A stretch of DNA of 64,000 nucleotides from positions 4,836,001 to 4,900,000 of the forward strand of contig JACAAK010000003.1 of NCBI GenBank assembly GCA_025093985.1, written 5' to 3'. Under the pieces are notes generated by a model that had not been told where the DNA came from, did no database searches, and was given only the letters and a program-made list of their open reading frames with translations. Each line of letters opens with the position of its first letter. Within the stretch, counting starts at the first letter, position 1. Positions 26,772 through 38,015 of the stretch are shown here, one piece after another. The DNA is from Calvatia gigantea. Lineage: Eukaryota; Basidiomycota; Agaricomycetes; Agaricales; Lycoperdaceae. The translations under genes and the position numbers were made by a program.

Positions 26772-26985
26772 ATACACGAAGTTTTCGTGTATGACCCTGC
26801 CTTATGATATTGCTTAAGTACCATAGTCTCATTAGCTGAATACCTCAGTTCTCGTGCATATAACGAGTTACTGAGGTATGTTATCCTTTCTTCTGTAGCC
26901 AGACCCAAGCTCATTCTATCACCAATTTATACAGGTGACTAATACATTAGTTCTCGTGCATATAACGGGTTACTGAGTTTATACA
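26772..26985. repeat. cluster of three palindromes in intergenic DNA
   Basis: 26772-26792 is a perfect hairpin: arms ATACACGAA and TTCGTGTAT around a 3-nt centre. 26840-26879 has outer arms ATACCTCAGT/ACTGAGGTAT and inner arms CTCG/CGAG around TGCATATAA. 26942-26982 repeats the core TTCTCGTGCATATAACG with decayed arms (ATACATTAGT/ACTGAGTTTAT). The last two are copies of one element. No ORF overlaps. A small non-autonomous inverted-repeat element or a protein-binding array are both possible. Confidence 0.7.
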
Positions 26986-27086
26986 GTTTCTACAGGTTCA
27001 GGGCGTATTGCTAAGGTATCACCCACATTGTTGCAGTTACTCAATGAATGATCTGGTTCTCTGGCATTGGAGGTGGTTAAATCTCC

Positions 27087-27359
27087 TTATAGAATACCAG
27101 TAGTGTTAGTGCCGCTTCCGACCTGCATAGGGCGCCCTCTTTTGGTTCCCTCCAGTGACCGAGTAGGGTACAGCTGGTCAGGAGGCTGCCAATGCTCTGT
27201 TGGTGTACTGTGGTGCGCCCCCTGAGTAGTAACTGGCTTTGGTGTATGAACCCCACCCCCGTTGGCGAAAGATGATTGCATTGCTGGAGGCTGACGGGAG
27301 CAGCCCAGTGGTTGGGGGAACGAAGGTGAGTGGCGAGGCACTAAAGGACTGACTGTCAA
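27087..27359 (-). pseudogene. C-terminal relic of membrane family A
   Basis: Pro/Gln-rich reverse-strand frame ending in RPMQVGSGTNTTGIL, comparable to the end of paralogue 3 (WRPEADGNTTNII). No membrane segments are present upstream, so this is a detached tail. It sits about 350 bp beyond the end of paralogue 3. Confidence 0.4.
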
Positions 27360-27713
27360 TTCTTTGTGATGGTAAATACATCGAATAGAGACTCTTAAAA
27401 ATTATTGCGATTGTCGGCCAGAAGGCGGGACTAATGGGAGGCAGTCCAGGACATGAAGGGGCGATTGTCAGATAAGCAGGAACTTCGCAGTAATTCAGGT
27501 GGGCAGAGGTTGGTCCACGATCCTGCCAGAGGCCGACAGACGAAAAGTATGAAACTGGGAGGCATTGTCTTATTGAGGAAAATGATTCTCCTCGACACAA
27601 GGGTCTTAAAACAATGAAACAAGCACTCAGGTCGTGCCGCCCACGTATTTCATCGTCGCAATCGGCTCAGAACCGATCATGATCCTACGGGTGGTAGCAA
27701 TGGCAAGGTCTCC

Positions 27714-30216
27714 CTATATAATGTTGGTAGTATTCCCATCTGCTTCCGGCCTCCAGTACCTTAAGTCTGGCACAGAACTTCGTCTTTCACTACTCTCCGC
27801 TGACTGAGGGGGGTGCAGTGTGCTGAAGGGTTGTGAAGGTTCCGTCGACGCCCTTGAGCGTGTCCTGTGGTTGGTGGTCGTGTCCTGGGAAGCATGGTCC
27901 TGCCTCCCTAGGTGGAGTTGGCCACGCAGGGTGGGGATGACGGAAGGCACCAATGAACCCATAGGATGAACCCAAGGAACCGATGATGTAGAAGGGGGGA
28001 GCAAAGTTGATTGGGAAGGCAGCTCAACACCAACCAGTACCGGTGAGTCCAAATTCGTATCACTTGTTCCGAGGAGTAAACGCATCGATTTAGGTCCCCG
28101 AGGACTCGTACCAGCTTCCAAGGTGGTCTCTACATCTTCATCCGCATACGGCGTGTTGGTATTTGTCTCAGGCTCAGCGGGAGTTTGTGACCCGAACGTT
28201 ACCCAGGGATTGATAGTCAGCAACCTCCATAGCTCGCCACGCTGGAGATCGGGAGACAACCCAGAAAGCCAAATCCCGGGACCAGAGTCCGGTGGGTACC
28301 ACTGTCGAGGTTCGATACTGGCTTGTGAATCGTCCTCTATATCCTCCAGTTGATCGGGCGGGGGTGCAGGAAATCCAAAGAGAGGGGATTGACTTGAATA
28401 TGGGGGTTGGATGCTGGGTCGCCGTGGCGGACGGGGGGCGCGCAAGGAAACTCGGCGTTCACTGTAAATCGAGGGATCCGGCCCAATGGATGGCGGTCTG
28501 GAAATCCGGAAATCGTGGGAGACTAGAACTGGAGGAGTAGGATGCTCTGGACGTCGTTCAGGAGGTCGGGGTTCTCTCAGAATGTGTAGATCAGGAGACG
28601 AAATCCTGTAACTGGAATCTGGTGAGTACCGCAGCTCAGGGTCAATAATAGCCAGCGGATCGCTGTCCACGTCCCCGAGCTGATCAGACGAGGGTGCAGG
28701 GTACGCAGAGGTAGATGGTACTCTAGGGAGTGGGAATCTGTCATAGCTTTGCTGGAATGAAGGTCTCGGGGGTACTATTAGAATTGGGTCATGTCGCCAT
28801 GGCGGCGGTTCAATCTGCGTCACATAGAATTGTGGGTGGCCGTTGCGGCGGTCGCGATGGCGGACGCGAGCGCGAGCGCGAACGTGGGACATAAACTCCA
28901 GGTCTTTCCGTTTCTCCTTGCCAGGATGCAGCCCTGCCTGTGCCACCCCCCTTCTGCGTATCAAACATGTTTGCAAGGCGATTTTTCCATGCCCTATCCG
29001 CCCTCTTGCTGAATCGCCCTTGGAAGGTGATGATGATGGCTATAGCGATGAAAACACCAGTGCCAAGGAGGATGCAAATAAGTAAGCGAAATAGGAGTTC
29101 GGTTGAGGGCGAAATGAGGAGAACAAGGTCAGGGGGAGTATCTGCTCGAGATCGCCACATGAAAGTCATGATGCATACCATGAAGGATATGATCGCCCTG
29201 AGTAAAATGTATCAGGTTACGAATAAGCCAGAGTTTCGTGCAATCACACCATACTAGCCAAATTGCGGGCATGGCTAAGGCCACCCAAAAATTCCATAGC
29301 GTAGGCTGACCATGAGATTGTTGCTAGACCAACCACTCATCATCAGGGAGAGACACCTCTAAGCTGAATTGAGTCCTCTTACCAAGGCAACTTCGGCAAT
29401 CATGGACCCGTGACGCATGAACGAGAAGATACTAATGAACGAGCACCCATACAGCAGGCTAAAAAGTGAAAAAACGAGCGTGCAGAAGGCAAAAAATCGT
29501 GCAATAGGGTCCCTTGCGGCACCATCGATTTGGAAAAGTGTGAGAATCGCGCTGTCCAACATTAGCGTAAGTGCAGAGCTCAAGGAATAGTGCTAGCTCA
29601 ACACGTACGGTACCAACAAAGCGGAGACTACGTTGAGGGTATTCCACTCTTTCACCAGATCATCCAGCAGTCTCTCCCACCCATCTTGGAGTTGGCCATA
29701 CCGTGGTAGCAGCTCATCATCACGGCCTATGCTCTGAGCAAATTGTCGTAAGTCTTGCAATTCAAATTTGCCGGTTGCGAAAATTCTGCGGAAACGGGAA
29801 AAGTAGAGTTCTGGAAGTCGAAAGAGACTATGCAAGTATATTTGGTGCGGTACAACGACTAGAAGCACCAGAATGGGCTTCGATAATGGTGTGGTGTGGT
29901 CGCCGTTGCTTTTGAGCGAGAGCTGTCGAAAGGTAGGAACGGAATGTGACTCTGGTGTATGTGGAGACTCTGGTTCGTCCGCCTCCGATGCGCTAGGAGT
30001 GTGACGGAATCCACTCCCAGGGTGCGGATAACAAACTCTATGACTTGACCGGACCGAAGCAGAGTGTCTGGCTTCAGATCGAGTGGGAGAATCATAAAGT
30101 GATGATTTGGAAGAGTGTGTGCCAACGGGGCTATCAGCATAACCTTGTGAACGGGAATGGTCCGACCAAAAAGGCAAGATAGGTTCTGGGACCGATGGTG
30201 GGCGGATCTCTGACAT
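27714..30216 (-). CDS. membrane protein family A, paralogue 3, long Pro-rich tail
   Basis: Exon 1 (30216-29609) starts MSEIRPPSVPEPILPFW immediately after a stop. It contains Ser/His-rich sequence, HQIYLHSLFRLPELYFSRFR and LLDDLVKEWNTLNVVSALLV. Exon 2 (29551-29393) gives AILTLFQIDGAARDPIARFF. Later exons give LWNFWVALAMPAIWLVW and AIISFMVCIMTFMWRSRAD, then LLFRLLICILLGTGVFIAIA. The frame runs to ANMFDTQKGG, then a C6/G6 run at 28946-28951 shifts it; with five bases the reading continues into a 400-residue tail rich in Pro, Ser and Arg that ends at 27714. As written, translation would stop at 28810. The tail is much longer than in the other three paralogues. Function unknown. Confidence 0.75.
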
Positions 30217-30730
30217 CTACGTCTTGATAGTGAGCGTTTGCAAGCTAGGGGGTAGCACATCGATGCACGAGGCTTTGGGTGCCCAGCGGAAATCAGTGTT
30301 TGATTAGCGCTCTATCATGTTAAGCGCTCGCCGTGATCTATTTTTACGGTACGGGAGGCACATTCAATCATACAAAGTTTTCAGCAAACACAGAATCAAG
30401 AACAGGATGAGTATCTCCAACCGCGCACCCTTGACCACTCCCTCCAGTCTCGACTTAGCTCATCTGAGTTCGGGTGCTGCGCCCTTAACTGGGATCGTTA
30501 CATTCTCTGAAAAAAATAAAACAGATTTTAACAGCTCGGAGAGTGTATCACTGGAGAAAAACATACTTGATTGGATTTCTTGTGTCGGAGGTGGTGGACG
30601 GAAATATGGTTGTGTGAGCCAATGAGGCATCACTTGATGACCTGTTGCCGGGTCAATTTCTATAAGGTCTCTAAGGGGTTTGCCCTCCGCAGCTTTTTCG
30701 TCTCGCTACATATATGATTGGCCAATGGGG
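30217..30730. other. intergenic, no gene seen
   Basis: Separates family A paralogue 3 from the 3' end of DUS1. Short ORFs only. Confidence 0.45.
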
Positions 30731-32074
30731 TCAAAAAAGAACAAGGTCTGATGAACGTACCTCCATCCTCTCCTTCAACTCCTTGCACACCTTCATGTAC
30801 TCCTCGTAGCCCTCCTTTGGGGTCTTGGGGTTTACTCTGACCTTACCCAGCTTCTCTCTCAGATCTGTCTCACGGATCAAACCGGGTCGCATGATCTTGA
30901 AGAGATGGCCTTTGACCGCACTAGCAGCTGTCGGCGTCTTTTGCGAAAGAACTGCTTCAAGGTACTCCATCGCAAGATCGCAGTGTCGTGGATGACGCAG
31001 CAGGATCTGTTCATCGGATAAATAATTTGGATCCGATGGCGACAGCGATAACAAGGAAGATGAGGACGTGAGGCCGCGGAAAAGCGCAGGGTTGTACAAT
31101 TGTCCTTCGGCACTCATAACCCCGTCAGCGCCCGTTTTTTCCAGGCATTCGACTATATCAGATTGGTATAGGATGTTGCCGTTGGCGAAAACGGGTATGG
31201 AGACGGCTTCTTTTACAGCGCGAATTTTCGACCAGTCTGCGAGACCTGTGTTGATACCTCGTTGCTCACGGATACGGCCGTGGCAGGTGAGAATTTGTGC
31301 GCCTGCGCTTTCGAGCATTTTGGCGTATGCTACGGTCTTTTCGACGGACGGAAAAACACGGAACTTGGCAGTGACGGGTATCGAGAGGTTGGTATGCAGA
31401 GTATTAGCTGGGGGAAGACCAAAGAGTAGTTAGTTACTGGACCGAGGGAAGGGAAGCAGTGATTCTCACTGAGTTTGGAAACGAGGTCCCAGTCGTCCTG
31501 GAGGTAGGAGCCGTACCTTCCCTTCTTTGCAATGTCCTGGGGACAACCGAAGTTGATATCTATAGCATCGCAGAATGGTTCGAGGGCTTTAGCTAGAGGT
31601 TAACAGCTGGTCCGGGTCGTTAGCACAAAACTGGACGATCAACGGCCGATCGAGGGCATGATCGCCTTCTTCACCGCAAGTGGTATTAAAGTTATTGTTG
31701 CGGTAAGTTTTGTTTGATTGGGTGGTGAACATCTGCCTCCCAGGGTCAGTTAAAGGGTTGTGACAGTCGATGCGAAACCTAACCAGACCGACTGACCTTG
31801 GCGTTGATCATGGGTGAGTATATTAGCTATGTTTCTAGTTCAAATATGTTTACTATGGAATGAGAGACAGAATACCTGAGCCCCATACCGGCGCGAGAGC
31901 CTCCTCCAGGCCTGAGTAAGGTTATGAGTCAAAATCAGCCGAACAAGAGGGTGATGATGGCTCACCAGCTCGCTTTGGTCTACCATGGGCGCTACGATAT
32001 ATTTCGGACTCCCAAGGACGTGCTTGTAGAACTCATAAGCCGCCTAGCTTTTTTGAAACAGGTATGTCAGACAT
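30731..32074 (-). CDS. DUS1: tRNA-dihydrouridine synthase DUS1, with two +1 breaks
   Basis: FMN enzyme that reduces uridine to dihydrouridine in the tRNA D-loop (positions 16/17 in the DUS1 class). Start 32074 [12 protein letters not shown], then [132 protein letters not shown] and [18 protein letters not shown]. The C-terminal helical domain follows ([20 protein letters not shown]) to the stop at 30731. These are the classic DUS barrel and tRNA-binding motifs. Two single extra bases break it: at 32037-32038 (GGYEFYK) and at 31594 (LLTSAKAL). Removal of each gives a perfect family reading. Its start lies 78 bp from the start of the divergent NOPCHAP1-like gene. Confidence 0.88.
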
Positions 32075-32152
32075 CGCGCGGGAGAGAAATGCGAGAATGG
32101 TGAAAAAGGAAAGAGGAGGGTGGCTGTGCTCCCATCACTTCTGACTTTGTTC
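32075..32152. promoter_or_regulatory. 78-bp divergent promoter (DUS1 / NOPCHAP1-like)
   Basis: Start codons of the two genes face away from each other with only 78 bp between them, so the minimal promoters and 5' leaders must overlap. No TATA box is visible. Both products act in RNA maturation (tRNA modification; box C/D snoRNP assembly), which fits co-regulation. Confidence 0.6.
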
Positions 32153-32864
32153 ATGATGGACGCCAACAACAAAACTGTCCTCGACGTCGAGGATGACGCT
32201 CAGAGGCAAGATCGCATTCGTACGTCAGCTTCAGCACAGGATCACTACAGTATACTAATGCTTTTGTAGAAGCACTGCTTGAGAAACTCAATAGCGACCC
32301 AAAGTGCCAGGTTCCACCTGACCTGCCAAAGCTTGAATTCCGAGACAAGCCCATGTACGCTGTCAACCCACCCACTGAGCGTCTGTATCTTTCATTTTAG
32401 AACTTTCCCAGTCTTATTGATTCCGTACGCAGTGATCTCGCGCGTTCAAGCTTTCTTGCCACAGATTCAAGCATCCAATCAGGCTTTGACCCAGCGTGTG
32501 CAGGAGGACCCAGATGGTGTCAGTATTGAGCACATTGAGCACGTGGACCAATACATCGAGATGGTGAGCTTCTCTTTCGCAACACTGTGAATACTCTCAC
32601 CATTCATAATCACAGAACCTCGGCCTCGGCGTCTTTGAGGATCGCAGCAGGAGAGGCCAGCGGGACCAGGACACCGAAATGTTCTCCACCTCATCCTCCT
32701 CCACCTCTTCAGAAGAGGCGGAACAAGACGATTCAGACTTCGACTCTGACGCATCTTCTGAGATTATCACTTCTTTTGTCCCTGCACGACCTATTAGGCC
32801 CCTTCCTCGTCGCTACAAGGAACGCCCTCAGATTACTGTTCTGGAGGAGAAGTCGGAAAACTGA
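32153..32864 (+). CDS. NOPCHAP1 / DUF4598-like protein
   Basis: Four exons. MMDANNKTVLDVEDDAQRQD, then ALLEKLNSDPKCQVPPDLPK, SRVQAFLPQIQASNQALTQR, then IEHVDQYIEM|NLGLGVFEDR. An acidic Ser/Glu/Asp tail and a short basic end (PLPRRYKERPQITVLEEKSE) follow. 'VQAFLPQ...IEMNLGLGVFE' is the core of the DUF4598 family, whose human member C12orf45/NOPCHAP1 links NOP58 to the R2TP complex in box C/D snoRNP assembly. Introns of about 50 nt sit at C|GTACGT, AT|GTACGC and ATG|GTGAGC, and all keep the frame. Roughly 180 aa, normal for fungal members. No break seen. Confidence 0.8.
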
Positions 32865-34570
32865 GCTCTACTTCTCTCATGTCCCAGCTCTAGTAACCCT
32901 ATTTTGTATGCTACATGGCTTGTAATGCGGCTTTTAATCCCTATTTGCTTCGCACATTGCTTGTTTTTTTCTTCGGTTCCCTCGACCTATTCTGCATATC
33001 TCCTTTACTTTTGTTGCCCTTAACTCACCCCCACGGCAACGCATGGTTGACTCTTTCCTCTTTCCCATAGTGAGCCCTCACTCTGGCGCTCAACTAGGGG
33101 TAAATCCAATCCATAAATAACGGTGATGTGGGTCGGTGTTCTGTGTTGACAATACTCTGAGAGCTAATTTCTACATCGGAGCTCAGCGTTCTCAGCCCTC
33201 ACACTATATCAATCAACTTCTCCGTCTCTCACACCTCTTTTTCACTCACACGTTCCTGTGCTTTTTCTTCTTTTTTTTTCCTAGCTCCTTTCCAGCGCTG
33301 TATGTCCGCCTCCTCGTACTTGTGAGTCTAACTTTTCAATCTGCACGACGTGGGATGCTGATTGTATTCCCAGGGCCACACAGACAGCTGTGTGGGACCA
33401 ATGAGCAGCTCGCGGTGACTGGACATGTCCACGCCTACTCGCAGAGTGATTTAGTCGAGCAAACGACGTCGTAAACGCCTTGGCCAAGGCCGTTCCGCTT
33501 AATGAAAGTTCTCTTGGCGATCCGACCTTCTCATAAATACCGACTCATACCGCTCTCTCCACAAAGGAAGACGTCCAAGTCGAATATTCACACAAAATAT
33601 TGCACCAAGCCGCCCCACTCCACCAGGAGGGCCACTTCTCGTTGCGTCTTTAATTAGCATGCATGTGAATTTCGACCGGGCTAATCTTGATGTTTCAGAC
33701 CTCCTCAACCGGCACTGAGCGCAGCATCGCGATAATCGCCCCTGCACTCTCACTACTTCCGGACGGTTTTTCGAGCACAGAACTCCCTTGTGCTCACATT
33801 TACTCACCATCACTATCATCAAGCATGGAAGATTTCTAGTTTCTATCAGCTGTGCCATCCTTATGACTCCCTTGGATAGGGATAGACCCTGCGTCTCAAT
33901 TCAAACAAAAAATAAACCAATAAACAGCGTCTTTTTTTGCACCTTTTTTCACGCCTGTACCGCTCAAGGCTCCTCGACCTTGCGAGGCAATTTCCCGGTT
34001 CCGTACTACCGGAACCGCTATCGGGTTCGATTCACACATGGTGATCATCCACTTTACCTTCTTCTGGGATTTTCTTTATGGCTTACGGCTACTTCTCTAG
34101 CAAACGTGGCTGGAACTGGGCAGTGTAAAAATATCGGAATTATGTGCTGAACGCCATACAACTTGAAGCAGGGTTTTTTGTGCGTACAATCTTGTGGTTT
34201 CACTTATGTGTGCGGTTCACAGACTTGCAATGCACCAAGATTTAACCTTAATCTATCTATTCGACCCAAGGGTGAGGAAACCAATGCCTTGGGGCCTATA
34301 TCTGTCGACGTACGCGCGCTCATCTTCTTTTGAGGAAGAACTTCCTCACCGAACATCGTTACAATGTCTTCCAGCGTCGTAAACGCTGCTAAATTTAGCA
34401 AACCATCAATTCTCTCCGCTTCTCACACCGGACACGAAATCTCCTATTGGTAGAGCGATCGACAATGCTGAATTGACTGTAAAACTCACGAGCTGAGGGG
34501 CTAGCCCAGCAGTCGTGCAATAGCAACGGTCAGGGGAGAGGGGAGAAGGACAGGTGAGGTTGGAGAGTTG
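32865..34570. other. intergenic; pyrimidine-rich stretch, no gene confirmed
   Basis: 33220-33300 is a strong CT-rich tract of the kind seen at fungal promoters, followed by ATG TCC GCC TCC and a GTGAGT...CAG intron-like segment (33321-33373). The spliced product stops within a few codons in the obvious frame, so no gene is called. 33990-34012 holds a small inverted repeat (GGTTCCG/CGGAACC). The rest is unremarkable. Confidence 0.4.
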
Positions 34571-34578
34571 TATAAAAG
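34571..34578 (+). promoter_or_regulatory. TATA box of laccase-like gene A
   Basis: TATAAAAG, 74 bp upstream of the ATG at 34652. The same octamer stands at the same distance class in gene B. Confidence 0.7.
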
Positions 34579-34651
34579 CTGGCTTGCGATGGAGGGTGAA
34601 TTTTCTTTATCGGTTAATACCTGGTCGACTCCTCACATTCGCAATAGCAGA

Positions 34652-36912
34652 ATGAAGAATTTTCTCACTTTCCTCGCCTTTGTCCAGGCGGCCGTTGGTG
34701 TCGCTGTCGTCCGCGACACGGCTGCTGTCAACTCTGTGACCCTCAACGTCGCTAACAAGCAGCTCTCCCCCGACGGTTTCCAAAGGAGTACGCGTTCTCT
34801 TCACATTTCACTGGTTCTGTTAGAATATTGACTGCTTTTGGCTTTTAGGTACCATTGTTGCGAATGGTGCATACCCCAACCCGCCCATCTTGGCTACCAG
34901 GGGCCAGACACTCCGCGTCACTGTCAACAACCAGTTGGTACGTTCTGCATGACATTACAAGAGAGAGAATGAAGCATCAATCAAATTCTTATTATAGACC
35001 GACGCGACCATGCGCCGCTCGACCGCTCTTAACCTCGACGGTATCGTCTTTAACAGCCGGAACATCTTCGAGGAGGCCGAACCGTTCGTCAACGCCTGTC
35101 CATTTGGGCCTCAACAATCCTTCACCTACGAAGTTGACCTCGGCTCCCAAACTGGTACCTACTGGTATCACTCTGAGCTGAGCGTCCAATACGTCGACGT
35201 AAGTTGTCATGCAAATGGGGGTGAACTCTCAAACTTACGAGCGTAATAGGGATTCCGTGGGCCTCTCATTATCTATGACCCATTCGACCCGCTCAGGAGC
35301 TTGTATGATGTGGACGATGTCAACACCGTGCGTTTTGGTTTTTGTCTGTTGGTTTTCTTGGACGTACTTATTGCATTATAGATCATCCAAGTTGGTGATT
35401 GGTGGCACCAGCCCACCCCCCCTCTCCTCGACGGCTATGTCGCCACTGGCATTGTGCCTGTCTCCGACTCTGGCACTGTCAACGGCGTCGGTCGCTACAA
35501 TGGCGGACCTGCCGGTTCCTTGGTCGGTCATCAATGTCGTCCAGGGCAAGCGCTACCGCTTCCGTATCATCAACGAGTCCGCTCGCAATGTCTTCACTGT
35601 CTCCATCGACAACCATGATTTGAGTGAGTAGTTGCGTACTACAGGTCTTGCGCAGCTCTGATAATTTTGGATAGACATCATCGAGGCCGATGGACATGCC
35701 ACTCGACCCCACACTGTCAAGAAGATCGAGATGCTCGCTGGCCAACGCTACTCCGTCGTCGTGAGTATTTTTTATATTCCAAGTTTTGGAATGAGCCAAT
35801 AATTTGATCCGCTATCAGGTCAGAGCCAACCAGCCCGTTGCCAACTACTGGTTCAACGCCCCGTTCGTCGGTGGTGCCCCTGAGCGCAACCCGAACCGTA
35901 AGCCTAACTCTTTAAAAAGTTGCAGGGCGCGGGTGCTGAACAGTGTGCTACAGAGAATGCCACACTCTCCCGTGCTATCATCCGCTACAAGGGTGCTCCT
36001 ATTGCCGATCCCACCACCCCTTTGACTCTCGGTCCTGCTGATGGTGCCCTCATTGAGGCTGACCTCCGCCCACTCGTCCCCACCAGGGTCTCGAACCCGG
36101 ATATCACCCTCACTTTCGACCTCGTCGTCGTACGTACTCTGCGCTCCTTCTCTAGCTCGTTTCGTACTCAACAGGTTTGGGCACATCAATCATAGACCAC
36201 TGGAAAGGCTCAATGGAATATCAACGGCGTCTCTTACCTCCCGCCCAAGAGCCCGACCCTCGAAGAAGTTCTCGCAGGCGCAACCCAGCCCACTGATTTC
36301 AACGTCACTGAGAACACCTTCGTCCTTCCCGCCAACAAGACCGTCAGGATCGTCTTCCCACCTACTGATGATGACGATGCTCACCCATTCCACATGCACG
36401 GTGTAAGTGGAAATCGTTCATGCCCTTCCCGTGGATCGCCTTTTCATGCATTGCCTACAGATGCCAGTCCAGGTTATCAAGTCAATGAGCGGCAACACTA
36501 CCAATGAAGTCAACCCAATCAGCCGTGACGTATGTCCCTTGCCTCAATTCACGGCTTTTGTTTGCTGAATATTATACAGACCGTTGGTGTCGGAGGCACT
36601 GGCACGACCATCCAATTCAGGACTGCGTCGACTGGTAAATCTGAAACAGATGGTTACGTGGAAAATCCCAGCTGACGATCTGGTAACCAGGTCCATTCTT
36701 GTTCCACTGCCACATCTTCTGGCACAAATTCGCCGGTCTCGCCTCAGTCCAACTCGTTGATCCCGCTGCCACCAGGAACAATGTCCGCCCCAATGCTGCT
36801 TGGGAGGGTCTCTGCCCTGCGTAAGTCCGACTCCCCATGGATCACGCTTTGAGTATCAGATTGCTGACGTCTGACCAACAGCTATGATGCTCTCCCTGCT
36901 GAGCTCCAGTGA
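34652..36912 (+). CDS. laccase-like multicopper oxidase A, domain-1 copper ligands missing
   Basis: Thirteen exons (34652-34787, 34849-34937, 34998-35198, 35250-35327, 35382-35623, 35675-35760, 35819-35897, 35926-36129, 36196-36402, 36461-36529, 36580-36634, 36691-36820, 36882-36912). Signal peptide MKNFLTFLAFVQAAVGVAV. Cupredoxin landmarks are typical of laccases: TMRRST, AGT-like GSQTGTYWYHS, GFRGPLIIYDP, LYDVDD, VPWSVINVVQGKRYRFRI, AIIRYKGAP and HPFHMHG. The fourth motif HCHIFWHKFAGL carries the type-1 Cys and His. The first motif HWHG is replaced by NLDG, and HSHLSTQYCDG by HSELSVQYVDG. One extra base at 35513-35514 breaks exon 5. The exon 7/8 junction is out of phase across a 28-nt gap. 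A close copy lies opposite at 38016-40263. Confidence 0.85.
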
Positions 36913-37129
36913 TTGGACAAAGCGATGGATAGATTTTTTTAATATACCAGTCACATTTGTGTGAACCTCTTTTTGCACTCGTTTCAAATTTCTTCATATA
37001 TGGGCTGAAATAAATAGCGTTATTTCCTGGCTTATACTGGTCTTGTCGTAAGTGAGACTTGTCAAGTACATCAAGTTGTCTCCGGAAAGCAAGCCCACTT
37101 CAGATTGTCAAGTATATCTCTGACGTTAT

Positions 37130-37524
37130 CTAACTCTTGTCTTGGACAGGGAAACCCTTCCCAGTTGCGCCCTTGTAGCCCTGCCGAACGAAGTCACTGA
37201 TTTGTTCGTCCTTTGCCTGCTCCGTAGCGCTCTCGTTGTTCTGCGGCCCCTGGCCCAAGACCCTCTCCTGCACCAAGTCAACACCTGTTCCAGTCAGCAA
37301 CACATCCAAACGCGTGTGAGAATTCGAGGTAAGTTACCTTTGTCGAGAACATCTGGAACGCAGCGTGAGAGTCCGCAAATCAAAAATCCAAACGCCGCCA
37401 TACCTTCATTACGTTCTCCGGATTGGCCACCACCCAGTACATTGTTAACTGTGCCCATAAGTCCTCCCCCTCCCGACTGCTTCTGTGTCTCATCCCGAGA
37501 ATTGTTTCCGCCCAAGATGTTCAT
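37130..37524 (-). CDS. small Gly/Gln-rich basidiomycete protein, 96 aa
   Basis: Three exons: 37524-37404, a 15-nt exon 37352-37338, and 37284-37130. The product starts MNILGGNNSRDETQKQ, has GGGGLMGTVNNVLGGGQ, then NEDVLDKGVDLVQERVLGQG, ESATEQAKDEQISDFVR and GYKGATGKGFPVQDKS. The total coding length is 291 nt including the stop, with all junctions in phase. It belongs to a common family of small soluble fungal proteins with a 'DKGVD...LGQG...ESA.EQAKDEQI' core. I know of no established function. It lies between the two convergent laccase-like genes and has its own TATA box, so it predates or was spared by the inverted duplication. Confidence 0.8.
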
Positions 37525-37569
37525 GATGTATGAAGTAGAGATCGAATTTTTGAAATTCGCTATGCTCGG

Positions 37570-37577
37570 TTTATATA
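37570..37577 (-). promoter_or_regulatory. TATA box of the 96-aa protein gene
   Basis: Reverse strand TATATAAA, 46 bp upstream of the ATG at 37524. Confidence 0.6.
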
Positions 37578-38015
37578 TTGCGACGTTTGTCGATGACACG
37601 GGATGACGTCAATAGTGTGAAGGTTAGCCACACGAGACGATCGGAACGTTCTTCTGCCTTGCGAAAAGACAATTCAACCGCTACCCTTATTCCCAATGTC
37701 AGTATGACATAGCTGAGGAGCCTGGGCCCACCTCTGGATATGATGGCGCAGTTTATACTCCTCCCTCCCAAACGAAGATACTTGCGTTGTACCAGGACTG
37801 AGAGTGGTACACTAAACTAGTAAGCCTAAATCATTTTGCCAGAGGGGCAGGTTTGGCCCGAGAATCTGGTACAGACAGTTTCTAGCTTAAATAGTAGATG
37901 TAAATCAATAATTTTCATTGATTTGTCGTCAAAACACAAAACACTTCGAGCGCAGTTTCATTTTCGTACATAAATAATACCCAACAGTTCAAGGGCTCAT
38001 CCAACGGCTAGCCGA
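37578..38015. other. intergenic, no gene seen
   Basis: Spacer between the small gene and the 3' end of laccase-like gene B. Nothing recognised. Confidence 0.45.

Noticed and set aside
26772..26985. CRISPR array
   Set aside because: Only two imperfect copies of a palindrome with different spacing, in a eukaryotic context.
33304..33474. Possible short spliced gene after the CT-rich tract (ATG, intron GTGAGT...CAG)
   Set aside because: The spliced frame reaches a stop after about 16 codons; only a frame change would extend it.
33990..34035. GGGTTCGATTC box-B-like motif beside a small inverted repeat
   Set aside because: No cloverleaf can be drawn around it; the inverted repeat GGTTCCG/CGGAACC is isolated.
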